Both the position numbers and the translations under genes were made by a program. A stretch of 64,000 nt of DNA from Aquilaria yunnanensis (Eukaryota > Streptophyta > Magnoliopsida > Malvales > Thymelaeaceae): positions 51,148,501 through 51,212,500 of the forward strand of contig CM077596.1 of NCBI GenBank assembly GCA_039654915.1. The letters are read 5' to 3'. Within the stretch, counting starts at the first letter, position 1; each line of letters begins with the position of its first letter. The notes beneath the pieces are model-generated. The model was given only the letters and a program-made list of their open reading frames with translations, ran no database searches and was not told where the DNA came from. This document shows, piece by piece, positions 1 to 12,211 of this stretch.

Positions 1-71
1 ATCAAGAATCAAAGGTATCTCTCTTTTTTTTCTTTTAACGGTATCCGTATGTTCCTCTATGTTCTTCAAAT

Positions 72-1100
72 GTGAATGTGTTTGTTCTTTTGAGGAGGTT
101 TGTGCGTCTTAGATCTCGTGTTTTCTTAAAGTGCCTGTTTGTTCTTTTGTGTGTTTGTCCTTTTCGAAGTGCCTGTTTGTTCCTTTGGAAGGCATTGCTG
201 GTTCTTTTGTGCTTGCAACAGGCCTGTATGTTCTTTTGTGTGTTTGTTCTTTTAGAAGTGCCTGTTTGTTCCTTTAGAAGGCATTCTTGGTTCTTTTGTG
301 TGTTTGTTCTTTTAGAACTGGTTGTTTGTTCCTTTAGAAGGCATTGTTGGTTCTTTTGTGCTTACAACAGGGTTGTTTGTTCTTTTGTGTGTTTGTTCTT
401 TTAGAACTGGCTATTTGTTCCTTTAGAAGGCATTGTTGGTTCTTTTGTGCTTACAACAGGCCTGTTTTTTTTTTGTGTGTTTGTTCTGTTAGAAGTGCCT
501 GTTTGTTCCATTAGAAGCCATTGTTGGTTCTTTTGTTCTTACAGCAGCTCTGTTTGTTCTTTGGTGTGTTTGTTCTTTTAGAACTGTCTGTTTGTTCATT
601 TAGAATTCATTGTTTTTTCTTTTGTGCTTATAACAAGCCTATTTTTTTTTTGTGTGTTTGTTCTGTTAGAACTGCCTGTTTGTTCATTTAGAAGGCATTG
701 TTGGTTCTTTTGTGCTTACAACAGGCATGTTTGTTCTTTTGTGTGTTTGTTCTTTTAGAGCTGCCTGTTTGTTCATTTAGAAGGCATTGTTGGTTCTTTT
801 GTGCTTACAACAGGCCTGTTTTTTTCTTTTGTGTGTTTGTTCAGTTAGAAGTGCCTGTTTGTTCCATTAGAAGCCATTGTTGGTTCTTTTGTTCTTAGAG
901 CAGCCCTGTTTTTTCTTTTGTGTTTTCGTTCTTTTAGAAGTGCCTGTTTGTTCCTTTAGAAAGCATTGTTGGTTCTTTTTTGCTTACAACTGGCCTATTT
1001 GTTCCTTTGGTTGTTTGTTCTTTTAGAAGTGTCTGTTTGTTCCTTTAGAAGGTATTGTTGGTTCTTTTGTACTCAATTGTTTGTTCTTTTTTTTTTCATT
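72..1100 (+). repeat. TGTTCTTTT minisatellite array upstream of the Ulp1-like exons
   Basis: About 1 kb made almost wholly of imperfect repeats. The short unit is TTTGTTCTTTTAGAA. A longer unit of roughly 120 bp adds GCCTGTTTGTTCCTTTAGAA, GGCATTGTTGGTTCTTTTGT and a GCTTACAACAGG box. Open frames across it give only Phe/Leu/Val/Cys-rich repetitive peptides, so it is not treated as coding. It runs up to the predicted acceptor at 1107-1108. A 5' exon of the protease gene may lie within or before it. Confidence 0.9.
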
Positions 1101-1108
1101 GTTTGCAG

Positions 1109-4100
1109 GTCATCTGTTACACCCAGGTGCTCTGCATTGCAAGTTCATGAGCTTATGCAAATAATATCAAACAACCCTGACCAGAAAAATGCTGTTGTGG
1201 AGCTTGGCTTTGAAAAGCTTTTCCATCTTCCCGGGATCACTATTAGGCAGGAGCTGATGACATTTTTAATCTCCGCCTTTGACTGCAACTCTTCGAGTCT
1301 ATGTATTCCAAACAAGAGGGAGATTGAGATTGACGCTGCTGATGCCCATGTATTGTTTGGGATACCCTTTGGGCAGATAACTGTGCCAACATATGACACG
1401 TTCTTCACACCAAACTTTGATCGAGCACCCTTATTTGCTTCTTGGGCGCAGCAATTTGGTGGCAAATCCCCACACCCGAGGCAACTAAGGGAAGCAATTC
1501 TTCAGGACATTGAGGGAGGGGACAATTTCAAGAGGAACTTTATTGTCTTTGTTGTTACACATTTGATTGCTCCAACAGCAAAAGCAAATGACTGCACATG
1601 GAAAGTTGTGAAAGCAACAGAGGATTTGTCACTTGTCAAGAATATGAACTGGGCTCAGTACTTGATTAATTCTCTTGTTTCATCAGTAGAAAAGTACAAG
1701 CAGAAAAGTTCAATGGCCAACATTGGTGGATGCACACTTCTACTTCAGGTATTCCTCTTATCATGTCATAACATTGTTAGGTCGCTATTGTTACAACTAA
1801 CTAATTCTAAAAAGTTCATCCGCAGCAACTATACTTTGACAGATTTTGGATGAAGGGACAACCAACTGTTGCTAGGCAGATACCAAGAGTGTCTGGATGG
1901 GACAACAAATTAATCATCCAAAGAATCAACCAAGAAAAAGCTGCAGGTTCCTTTGGACTGGGAAAGGTGACACTCTTTCTTCTTTTTTGTTCTCTTTTGT
2001 TCTTTTACAAGTTACTGTTTGTTCTTTTAGAATCCTTTTTTTGTGCTTTTTTATTCTCTTACTTGTTTGGTCTTTTGCACGTTCTTGTCTGTACTTTGAC
2101 CATATGTACATGTTACTGTTTGTTCTTTTAGGCTTCTTTATTTGTTCTTGTTTATTCTTTTACATGGTAGTGTTTGTTCTTTTCCACGTTCCTGTCTGTT
2201 CTTTTACATGTTACTTTTTGTTCTTTTAAAATTATCTGTTTGTTATTTGTTTTATCACTTGTTGTTTTATATTCTGTTGGTTGTACCTTTTATATCAATG
2301 TTTGTTCTTTTCCACGTTCTTGTCTGTAATTTTACATGTTACTCTTTGTTCATTACCATTGTTTTTTATGTTTAGGTGGCGGATGATACACTGGTTGCTA
2401 CTGTCAGACAAAAATGGTTGGAAAACTTGCAAAACACATCTAGAGAGGCTGAGGAAAATGCACAGGGAGAATCGGCCTCGCAAGAGCTTGAAAGATTTGA
2501 GGAACTTATTGATGCTGTGTTACAGCATGCAAAGAGGGCTGCGGATGCCAATCGGGATTTGTTTAAGGCCATGAAAGATGCCATGGATGCCTACCCTGAT
2601 CAGACAACAACCATTGCTGAATACATGGCAATGAGGACATCTGCACAAGAAGGGCCATCTGACTCTCAGTTCAGTTCAACTGCCCTCAACCAAATTCATG
2701 AGTTGACACAGCTGTGGGAGCGTGCAAGAGAACAATTCACACAACCACAGAGACACAGCTGTGAGAGCGTGCGTAAAGGAGGGTTTCATGATGATGGGGA
2801 AGAAGAGGATGAGCAGATAAGTGCAGATGATTTATGTTCTGATGATTTGCAGCAAGATCATCATGACAGTGATGACGATGATGATTTGCAGCAACCAGGG
2901 AAGCAAGGTGGCAAGGAAGCACAGCATGAACCACAGGCAGAGCAACCAGGGGAGCAAGGAGGCAATGAAGCACAGCATGAATCACAGGCAGAGCAACCAG
3001 GGGAGCAAGGAGTTGACAAAGCTCTGGAAAACCCTGTTGAAGAAAAACATGCAAAAAAACAGAGGATTACGTTCCTCTTTTCACGCAAGTCTGGTAATGA
3101 ACAACATGAATCACTTCATAATGCCATGAAGGAAAAAGAGGTCAAACACAACACGAACGAGCTGGTATGTTCTTTTTTTCTTGTTCTTTCTTTTATGTGT
3201 TACTTTTTGTTCTTTTATGTGTTACTCTTTGTTCTTTTATGTGTTACTCTTTGTTCTTTTATATGTGGCTAATTGTTCTTTTACCATATTTACATGAAGA
3301 TGAAGGTGATTTACGTTTTGATGATCTGGAGGAACATGATCATCATAGTAATATTTTGAAAGAACAACATGAATCAATTCTTGGAGGCCAACCAGCTGGT
3401 ATGTTCTCGTAAGTTCTTTTATGAGTTACTTTTTGTTGTTTTATGAGTTACTAATTGTTCTTTTACCATTTGTACATGAAGAATCGATTGCTATTTAGAC
3501 CAAGAAACAAGAAAAGACAAATAAGAGTAAGCTTATATTCTCTCACTATTAATTTTGTTAATGATTGTTTTCTTTTTTGCATTACAAATGATCTTCTACA
3601 TTTTCTTTGCAGAACCTGTGAGTTACTTGGATGAAATACCAGACTTCACATTGCTGTCGGACTCTCAAACTGATAATGCTGTTCCAAACTCTCCCATATC
3701 AAAACTCCTAACTGAGCTCCCAATATTGAGGCCTCCACCAAATACTTTGAATGAACAAACCAAAGAACCAGAGGAAGCTACCATGCCTACCAGAGACATC
3801 AGCTTCATTCAGAATGAATTCATCCGAAAGTATGCTGCACATGCACCTACTGAAAACCTTACAGACCTTGAAATTAGAGCTGTGGAAAAGGCACTTTCAA
3901 TGAGGTATTATTCCTGCAAATTTACTGAAAAACTTACAGTTTGTGTTTGTTCTTTTAGAAAACCTTGTGTTTGTTCTTTTAGAAAGCCTTGTTTGTTCTT
4001 TTAGAAGTGCGTGTTTGTTCTTTTAGTCCCTTGTATAAATTGCTTGTGATTTATAATTTGCAGTTCAAGTTTGATTCAAATTTCTGATAATTCGGTTCCA

Positions 4101-5517
4101 ACGGACATACTTGCAACATTAATTGGTGAAGGTTACGTTGAAGTACAAATTGTACAAGTGTGGACAGCCCTACTAAACATGAAGGAAAACCAGAGTCCTC
4201 ACAGTAAAAGGGCTTTCATCACTCCTTTCTTATCAGTAATCCCAAACCACTGCTCTAATTCATTTTTTTTTGCATGTTATTGTTTGTTCTTTTTTATGGT
4301 ACTGTTTATTCTTTTTTATGCTTCTGTCTGTCCTTTTGCATGTTGGTGCTTTTTCTTCCGTGTCTCTCTGCTCATTTCCACAAGTTCACTGCCCTGAATA
4401 TCCTGGATAATGGGACAAAGGAAAAGAAGAAGGAAAAAGTTGTTGTTGACGAGATTAAACTAGCGGGAATTGAAACTTTGAAAAACTGGACTGCAAGCCA
4501 GAATTTACAACCACTGGAACAATATGAACTGGTAGAATTTATTTTTTATGTTTATTCCACTTATGTCAGTGTCTATTATTTGATATAATTTTACTTTGAT
4601 GTAGATTTTCTTTCCTGTCATCCAGCACGAACACTTCTTCATTATAGTGTTTGATATGAAAGCAAGAAAAGTCAGGTCAATTGACAACCTGCAACCAGTT
4701 GAAGCAAGATACGGGAAAATAAGAAGTGCACTCGTAAGTCGCTCAATCTCTGGTCAATCTATCTGTTCTTTTATGTGTTGCCTCTTGTTCTTTTATTCTG
4801 AAAGATATGTACATATCATTTCTTTTGTTACTGTTTATTCTTTTAGAATCCTTTTTTTTAGCTTTTTTATTCTCTTACATGTTACTCTTTGTTCTTTTGC
4901 ACGTTCTTGTCTGTACTTTGACCATATGTGCATGTTACTGTTGTTTTTTTAGTCTTCTTTATTTCTTCTTTTTTATTCTTTTACGTGTTAGTGTTTGTTC
5001 TTTTCCATGTTATTTTCTGTACTTTTACGTGTTACTGTTTGTTCTTTTAGAATTCTCTCTTAGTTATTTGTTGTATCATTTGTTGTTTTATATTCTGTTG
5101 GTTGTACCTCTTATATCAATGTTTGTTCCTTCTACTATATAACTACTGTATTAAAAACTGTGACTCATTGGATGGTTTCTTTTCTTTTTGTTTCAGATGT
5201 TAATATTCAACTCCTACTTTGTCGAAAACAATGTCAAACTCAAGCATCCAGTAATAGTCTTCAAACACTCAAATGTGAAGCTAATTTGGAAGGAAGTCAT
5301 GCATAAAGCTGGCAGGAAAGATGAATATATATTGAATGCAGTTGACTGCGGAATTTTCACATGTAGGCATTTGGAACTTTATGAGGGTAAGCAGTTTCAT
5401 TCTGACTTGGGACCAAATGACATAATGAAGATTCATCGCATCAAGATTGCAGCGGAACTTCTCCTTTCGGAGCACAACAGCAAAAGGAATATTGTTCTTA
5501 GCGCCATAGGACAGTAG
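1109..5517 (+). CDS. Ulp1-like cysteine protease gene of the Mutator-like element, spliced
   Basis: Predicted exons: 1109-1748, 1826-1966, 2376-3164, an uncertain exon ending 3398, 3613-3904, 4064-4235, 4385-4531, 4626-4733, 5197-5517. Apart from the start of the exon ending 3398 the phases fit with no stop. The N-terminal part (ELGFEKLFHLPGI, then LLQ/QLYFDRFW across the first junction) resembles the leader of plant transposon Ulp1 proteins. Exon 3 is acidic and Gln-rich with a threefold EQPGEQGG-type repeat. The C48 catalytic region is in the last exons: His in EHFFIIVFDMK, Asp in SIDNL, Cys in NAVDCGIFTCRHLE. The usual Gln upstream of the Cys is not evident. Such proteases cut SUMO or ubiquitin-like proteins; activity here is inferred. 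An AATAAA lies at 5612. The 5' exon is unresolved. Confidence 0.7.
1967..5196 (+). repeat. TGTTCTTTT-type tracts inside the introns of the Ulp1-like gene
   Basis: Nearly every intron carries the motif in sense orientation: 1975-2360, 3165-3275, 3410-3470, 3940-4030, 4265-4350, 4755-4800 and 4825-5125. Typical forms are TACTGTTTGTTCTTTTA and GTGTTACTCTTTGTTCTTTT. Two of the tracts, 1990-2330 and 4820-5125, are long near-copies of each other and include the GTTGGTTGTACCTYTTATATC segment. The tracts stop at the predicted exon borders. Confidence 0.85.
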
Positions 5518-6305
5518 AGAAACAAACTCTTAGGTCAACTGTTATACTTTTGTATAAGGTTTTTGGATCTACACTGGTTGTTTCTATACAGATTGTATAT
5601 GTTATTCTGTGAATAAAATATGAATATCAAAGAAATTATTATCCTTTTGGCAATGAAATTTTTGTTCATTCATGTTACCTTCTATGCTACAAGGCACTGT
5701 TTGTCTGTTTTTTATGAGTGACTGTTTGAACTTTTGTTCTTTTGTGTTTCTTCATTTCAAAACCACTCTTTGTTCTTTTGGAAAGGAACTTTTGTTCTTT
5801 TGTCGTTACGTGTTTGCTCTTTTGGAAGGGTATGTTTGTTCTTTTCACTGTAAGTCTTTGTTCTTTTGTCTGTAACTCTATGTTCTTTTGTTCTTTTATG
5901 TATGTTCTTTTCAATGTAACTCATTGTTTTTTTATTTTCAACTCTTTGTTCTTTTGTTCTTTTATGTATGTTCTTTTCACAGTAACTCGTTGTTCTTTTA
6001 TGTTTGTTCTTTTCACTGTAACTCTTTGTTCTTTTCGCTATAACTCTTTGTTCTTTTGTTCTTTTATGTTTGTTCTTTTCACCGTAAAACTTTGTTCTTA
6101 TATCAGAACAACTGTTCATTCCGATGCAACTCTTTGTTCTTATATCAGAACTTGTTTGTACTTTTACCTGACACTACATATTCATAACACTTGTATAAAA
6201 ATGTTAGTCCTCTGTAGGGAATCATATAAAATTTCATAGAGGAACAAACAGTTCCCCATGAAAGAACAAATTTCTAACCATAAAATAACAAAGAAATATA
6301 TGAAA
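5518..6305. other. Convergent 3' region between the two element genes, with TGTTCTTTT tract
   Basis: The region holds the presumed 3' end of the protease transcript (AATAAA at 5612-5617) and then a dense TGTTCTTTT array from about 5690 to 6160. After about 6240 the motif appears as its reverse complement (AAAGAACAAA near 6264). The orientation therefore flips between the two convergent genes. No coding exon was found. Confidence 0.8.
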
Positions 6306-9263
6306 CTACTTCTTTGACTTCTTCAACTGCTTTTCAACACAACTCTGAATACGCTTCTTGCTGCGGCCCTTTTTCCTAACAGGCAATGGATTTTGTATTC
6401 CAGTCTCATCAACCCCAGACACACAACTGCTGCTAGGACCCATCGCTTGGTTAGAACTCAAACAAACACTCACCTTTATACTCAAATCTGTGACCCATTA
6501 TTCACATAAATGCCTCGCCTCCTCAATTTCTTGACATGAAATCACAACATCATATATATCTTTCATCAACTTGTTTCTCCAAAACATGCTAACAAACTTC
6601 ACATTAGTTCCACCACCCATACTATCAATACGCTTACCAGCTCTAGCATTCTTTGTCCACCTTCTCACAATATACGCAGTAGGAATTGTTGTAACATTTC
6701 TCACATTAAAAATTCTGAGGATATGCAAACAAAACCACCCCATCTCCTCAAAATGCTTGCATGAACAATTTACCTTAATTGAATCACTGTTTCTGAAAGA
6801 CACCATGCAGTAACGTCCTTCAGAATCTTGATTTGCAACTTCATACTCAGAAACACCATCAACCTCACTTAACAACTTGTAATCAGCAAAAGAACCAATC
6901 TCAAGCTCATCCTCAAACTCTTTATAGATACGAAATGTATATACCTCAGCAGCATGCATAAAAAACGAACAACGAAATTTCACACTCAATGACCCTCGGT
7001 TACGAAAATCTTCACCAACCTCAGCATCTCTCCATTCTCTGATTCTCTGCTCAATCGAATGAAACATTGACAAAAGTGATGTCTGGTTGCTGCAAATCCC
7101 ATTCAACATGTGATTTGTACTTTCATTTTTCTGGGTTGACAATATACCTACGAAAAGAACATACATTAATTCATAAAAGAACACCAACTAACGAATGAAA
7201 GAACATACACTAATACATAAAAGAACAAGCATTAACTGAAGAAAAACAAACAACAATATATAAAACAACACACATATAGATGGGAAATTACCCGCTGAAA
7301 AAACATCTCTGCAATAAGCAGGGCACCACTTCTCCCGCAGTGCAAATATACTCTCCAGCCAACTATTACCTTCTAAACCAAATGTCTCTATCATATTTGA
7401 TCACCTTTCAATAAACTCCTGAACAGTAATACAACCATAAAAACACCGGCACAAAGCTCTAGAAAACTCTTTGTTGCTGTTCATTAACCACCCCAAATGT
7501 TTTCGTGCATTCTGTGAAATATGCCACAGGCACAACCTATGCTTAGACCCAGGCAAATGTCTCTCAGTAGCAAACATAATGGCAACATCTTGGTCTGTCA
7601 TAAAAGTTGATGGCTGAACACCTCCCATACTCTCCAAAAATTGATCAAACAACCACCCAAAAGTCTCCTTCTCCTCGTTGATCAAGAAGCCACAACCAAA
7701 AATAACAATCTGCCTGTGATTGTTCTCTCCAACAAAGGGGGCACATATGAGACCATACATATTTGTTCTGTATGTTGTATCAAAAACAACAACATCACCA
7801 AAGCACTGATAATCTTCATACATACGTGAATCTCTCCATATAAAATTACCCAAACGACCGTCAACAACTTGATATTGATAGTAAAAATTGCCATCACAAA
7901 CATATCTTTCTTTAAAACAATCAAGCAATGACTGCGCATCAGCACTCCCAATCTGAATTGACTTTTCACTAGTAAAAAAATTGTATAAATCCCTCTTCGT
8001 AAACCCAACAGACTCAATACCTCCACATTCTTGGTACATTATCCTGAATGCATCTATAGCTCGAATACCAATTTGCATGAAAGACATCAACATATTCTTC
8101 TTACTATCATCTATATGCCTCGCAGCATGCAAAAAATGAGTCTGATGTTGTGGAACAAATGGATGACTATGCTGCCTATCATGTCTATCACACTTCCAAG
8201 TACCACTCATATCAATTTTAAACCTCACAAATGCCCTGCAATTAGAACGAAAACTGGCTCTTTCATGACTCCCATCAATCACAGAACTATGTTTTTCACC
8301 AGCACAAGAACAGCAAAACTCCCTTCCACAACAAGAACCATCTACCCGACGACGGAGCCTAGTCCTCCTTACATCAAAACCATGGCTAAGACCATGCTTC
8401 CTGTAATACTCATATGCTTGATTCTCACCGCCAAACTCCATACCAGTCATATCAATCCGTTCAAATCCATCATCTTCAGAATAACCTACATGCAGTTCCA
8501 TTATAAGAGCATATACAACATGCAAAAACAAAAAAGTCTAACACATAAAAGAACATATGCATTTTTAAAAGAACAAACTATGTAGCATAAAAGAACAAGG
8601 TCTAAAACACAAAGGTACAAACAGTTCTGTAGAAAGGTACAAATACTAATGAAGAAAAGAACATAAAAGCCCAAAACATCAGTTCCGTAAAGACAACAGA
8701 CTGTGAACCATAAAAAAATGAAGGCTAACTCATAAAAAGCAAATGCCCCAGACCAAAAAGCATATATATAAAATCAATATAAAAAACAAAAAAATAACAA
8801 TGTCTAAAATAGCCAAGAACAAACAGTATTATTAGAAAGAACAAACAGTATTCTTAAAAAGAACAAATACAAATATAAAAAAGAACATGTACCTTCAACA
8901 TGAATACCACATGAAATTGCCAGAGAATTGGACAATGCACCCAAATCAAATCCCTCAACAGCAGATATCAAAGACCGGACATCTAATCCACAACCTAAAT
9001 CACCAGAAACTGAGGCAAACATTTAAAAAACATTAAAAAACACAAATAAATATCAAACATGAAAAGGCAATCCAAATAACGTTCGTACCTAAGTTAACAG
9101 AGCAAATAACGTCGTACGACAGAGCAGGAGAAACATTCAGATCTAGATCCATTACCGACCACAAGCAAACACCTCCATCAAAACAAGAGTTCTGAAACTT
9201 GTCCTTCAACGGCACAGAAAAGAAACTAAGATCGAAATCCACACCGAAGAACGATCGATGCAA
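6306..9263 (-). pseudogene. FAR1-type MULE transposase, two in-frame stops
   Basis: Predicted exons (minus): 9263-9089, 9009-8893, 8485-7292, 7147-6306, with phases that join cleanly. Order of domains: a FAR1-type zinc-binding region (YEYYRKHGLSHGF, then CCGREFCCSC and a later H-x-H), the MULE transposase core with the first Asp in VVFDTTYRTN and the second in FMTDQDVAI followed by LCLWHISQNARKHL, a SWIM finger (VNCSCKHFEEMGWFCLHI), and a basic tail (PVRKKGRSKKRIQSCVEK). Two codons are stops: TGA at 7401-7403, where relatives have Trp, and TAA at 6498-6500. The frame is open on both sides of each. The first stop falls inside the catalytic region, so this copy should not make full transposase. 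The protein would bind element ends and catalyse transposition. Confidence 0.8.
8520..8892 (-). repeat. TGTTCTTTT-type tract (antisense on +) in intron 2 of the transposase gene
   Basis: On + the motif reads AAAAGAACA, so it is in sense orientation for the minus-strand gene. It fills the intron between the exons ending 8893 and starting 8485. A shorter tract fills the intron 7148-7291. This mirrors the introns of the partner gene. Confidence 0.8.
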
Positions 9264-9568
9264 CCCGAAACTCGCGAGACAAAGTTAGAAGAAGAAACGG
9301 ATTAGAAGAAGAAGCAGAGCAACTAATACACACCTAAGAACGATCGATGGAACGCGAAAATTGTGAGACAAAGCTAGAGAAGAAACGGAGTAGAAGAAGA
9401 AGCAGAGCAACTAACTAACAAGAAACGACCCAAAAAAGAAAAAAACAGAAAAAGAGTAAATAGGTCATAATGGCATGGATGTAAATAAGCCAGCCGACTG
9501 TCAAATGGCACGGATGTAAATAAGCCAGGCGCACATGTGCTCCTGGCGCACACAAGAATTGGCCTTCC
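9264..9568. other. 5' leader of the transposase gene and right terminal region of the element
   Basis: A purine-rich direct repeat (9285-9330 against 9350-9415, AGAAGAAGMAGAGCAACTAA) lies upstream of the transposase start. It is followed by the terminal segment with two copies of GGCAYGGATGTAAATAAGCC and the CACATGTG palindrome. A promoter for the minus-strand gene is expected here, but I see no clear TATA box. Confidence 0.5.
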
Positions 9569-9922
9569 CCAAATTGCTGCAAAGATTAAGGCTTGTAAGA
9601 CAATCGATTATCATGTTATGTTTGTTTATTCCCCAACTTGCATGCAAAGATTAAGATCGGTAAGGCAAGATGGCTTGGCTGCATTAGTTGACTATAATTA
9701 GGAAACCTAACCAGTCAATTTAATGCAATTTAAAGAAACTAATGAATCAATTTAATAATATATATATATATAGCTTAAGCTAGAAGCTAGCGATACAGAT
9801 AGCTTAGACTAGAAGTTAGCTTAAGCTAACAAATCTAATCCTTATCTGTAACTGACGTAATAAAGGGTAAAATATATGAAATTCCATACTTGGAATTTTA
9901 TTTACAGGTAAAGTTTCGGTTT
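9569..9922 (+). repeat. Duplicated spacer segment, copy 1 (partner 45483-45840)
   Basis: The segment begins TTGCTGCAAAGATTAAG and continues through CCTAACCAGTCAATTT, the AGCTTAAGCTAGAAGCTAGC palindromes and CCATACTTGGAAT. The copy at 45.5 kb is collinear and closely similar, with small indels such as a longer (TA)n here. Confidence 0.9.
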
Positions 9923-12202
9923 TAACAGGGTATAATGGCTTACGAGGAGAGAAAATTATTTTGATTAAGCCGGGGCACGTGGGTATTTTGGTGATTTGTC
10001 ACAACATATAAAAATATAAACTCCATAAATGAATAATTTTTTTAAGTAATTAAGTTTTTATAATTTTTTTTTTGCAGCCAACCCAATGAAGGAAAAATCA
10101 ATAAAGCTTTTTCTTAAAAAAAAAAAATCTTTAAACGTACAACTTAGCATACAAGTTAAATGAATAATTATTGAAAGTTCAAATAACGTGTTAAATAATT
10201 GATGATGCATTATCCCTGGTATTTGATGCCTTGACATTAAATAATAGGTCTTCATATATGAGTAAGTAGTAGATGAAGGAGTATAGAGACTTGCAAAACA
10301 TTCCTCAATGCTTAAGTTAGTAGAAATTTTAGATAAAGTGTGAATACCAAGGAAGTAATATTATAACTCATAAATAAATAGTGATGACCTTTATATAGAT
10401 TTTAGCAGTAGTGCCCCTTGGATTTAAGGTCATTGGATAAGGTGTTGCTTTTCATGTCCTCTATATTGTAGGATTAGTGAGACCCTTGTCCTATGATGAG
10501 ACCCATGAGTGACCATTTCGTGGGAAATGAAGTATTGAACCTTTATAATAGCCTTAGCTAATTTGGGTCATTTTGGGACTTAAGTCATCTTAGGACTTTT
10601 AGGCTTGCTCTAGCCAAATAATACTTGGGTGGGTATTACCAATAATCTATTGTTTAAATTGAAACCAACATTAGAGTAGTAATTTTTTTATAAAATTTCT
10701 TTCACAAAATAATGTAGTATATATAATAATTGAGTTTGATTATTCACAGACTTTCCTTTAGGATATAATATCATGGGGAGTCCAATCCTATGTTGCCTAA
10801 TTTGTGTTTCTGTTCTCTTAGTCTATCTTTATCGATTTGTAGACATGGATATAAATTACTGATATTATTCACAAGAGTTCTATTTAAAATAAGGTGTTTA
10901 AATTTTTAAGACGTACAAATGTAAGGCTCGTAGTTGAGCAGATTATCTGTATATTTTACTATAACATTTGTTTGTAGATACTATATGACTCATAATTAAC
11001 AGGATGAAAAATCTTATATTAAAAAAGAATAATACTTCTCCTGTCTTACATTCTTGACATCATTTACTATTTTGGACCATACATCTTTGCACCATTTCCA
11101 TATTTAATAAGTTACTTCGAAACTAGCATTTAAATACTCAAATATTCTATTTTTCTTAATTTGTGTACAAAACTAAAGGCCTAAAAGTGGAAAGGTGAAC
11201 AAATTTTTTTCCTCTTTTTTAATCTCCAAGCAAAATTCAAATGTTTACAGAAGTAGAAATAATTAAACACAAGGGCGGAGAGAGGGAGCACTCTCCCTAA
11301 AATATTTTTCGCACTTGTTTATATAATGTATATTTTATGAGGTATTTTAAAAAATTAAAGAGTAAATATATATATATATCAACACACACACACACACACA
11401 CTATATATATCTATATATATATATATAGTAAAAAAAGTAAAAAGTACTACATTAAACTTTTTTCATGTAAAAAATGTATGCTTTTATGTGTATCAAAATA
11501 ACATCAAAATATATTTTAAAATTGTACTCTTAAACTAAGATGTCTATCTCTCTCCCAATTTTATCTTTCCAAAGTTAAAATCTCTACTATTAAGCTGCGC
11601 CCTACACCTGACAATTAATAGCCATCAACTGGCTATGAATCCACTACAACAACAATTTGTAAGTTGGAAGTTGCAATTATTTACAACTTCTCCAATTTTC
11701 ATATAGCTCACCTCTAATTTCTATGAGTTTTTTTTATTTTTAATTTTATTTTTACTCGATGAAAGACTCAAATTATAATTTTGACATTTGTTTCATGTAA
11801 TTTATATAAATTTTTCTGATATAAATTTTATATTAAAATGCCCTAAATCCAGCCTCTTAACTCGAGCTCCGTCATTAATTAAACATACAACTTGATATTA
11901 GACAATCTTGAATTTGAATTAGTATATACAATATATAAGAAGGATGGATAAATAAATAAAGTATAGTTCAAATTTTTTTCCACCAAAAGGAAAAGCTAAA
12001 TTTATATAATGATATTTTTTTAATTTTTTTGACCCATAATTAATATATAATTTTTATTTTCAATATTATGGTATATAAAACTAAAATTTATATTCATAAA
12101 TAATAAATTAAAGCTTTTCGTTTTCAAATATATATACTTTTAATTTTTTAGAAAACAATAAATAGATAAATTTTTAAATTAAACTTAGGTTAAAAAATAG
12201 GG
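9923..12202. other. AT-rich spacer without recognised genes
   Basis: Stop-rich in all frames. The only distinct structure is a compound microsatellite at 11366-11428, (TA)n then (CA)n then (TA)n. No transposon ends or RNA genes were recognised. Confidence 0.7.
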
Positions 12203-12211
12203 TTTAATTAA

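Larger units (their letters stand above)
1..9568. mobile_element. Mutator-like element with Ulp1 protease and FAR1/MULE transposase genes (left end outside window)
   Basis: Two convergent genes, a Ulp1-like cysteine protease on + and a FAR1/MULE-type transposase on -, form one unit. Plant Mutator-like elements with a captured Ulp1-like protease are known (Kaonashi/KI-MULE, CUMULE), and this arrangement fits them. The non-coding space is filled with TGTTCTTTT-like arrays oriented with each gene. The right end is placed near 9568 because sequence after it matches an element-free copy at 45.5 kb, while sequence before it does not. The last 100 bp contain a 21-bp direct repeat (GGCAYGGATGTAAATAAGCC core, near 9472 and 9511) and a palindromic stretch around CACATGTG. 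The matching left terminus is not in the window, so terminal repeats and target duplication cannot be checked. Confidence 0.75.

Noticed and set aside
72..404. 110-codon open frame at the left edge
   Set aside because: It is a translation of the TGTTCTTTT array, Phe/Leu/Cys-rich and repetitive, with other frames equally open.
5687..6239. Long open frames on both strands in the convergent region
   Set aside because: Both derive from the same short repeat; periodic composition without stops explains them.
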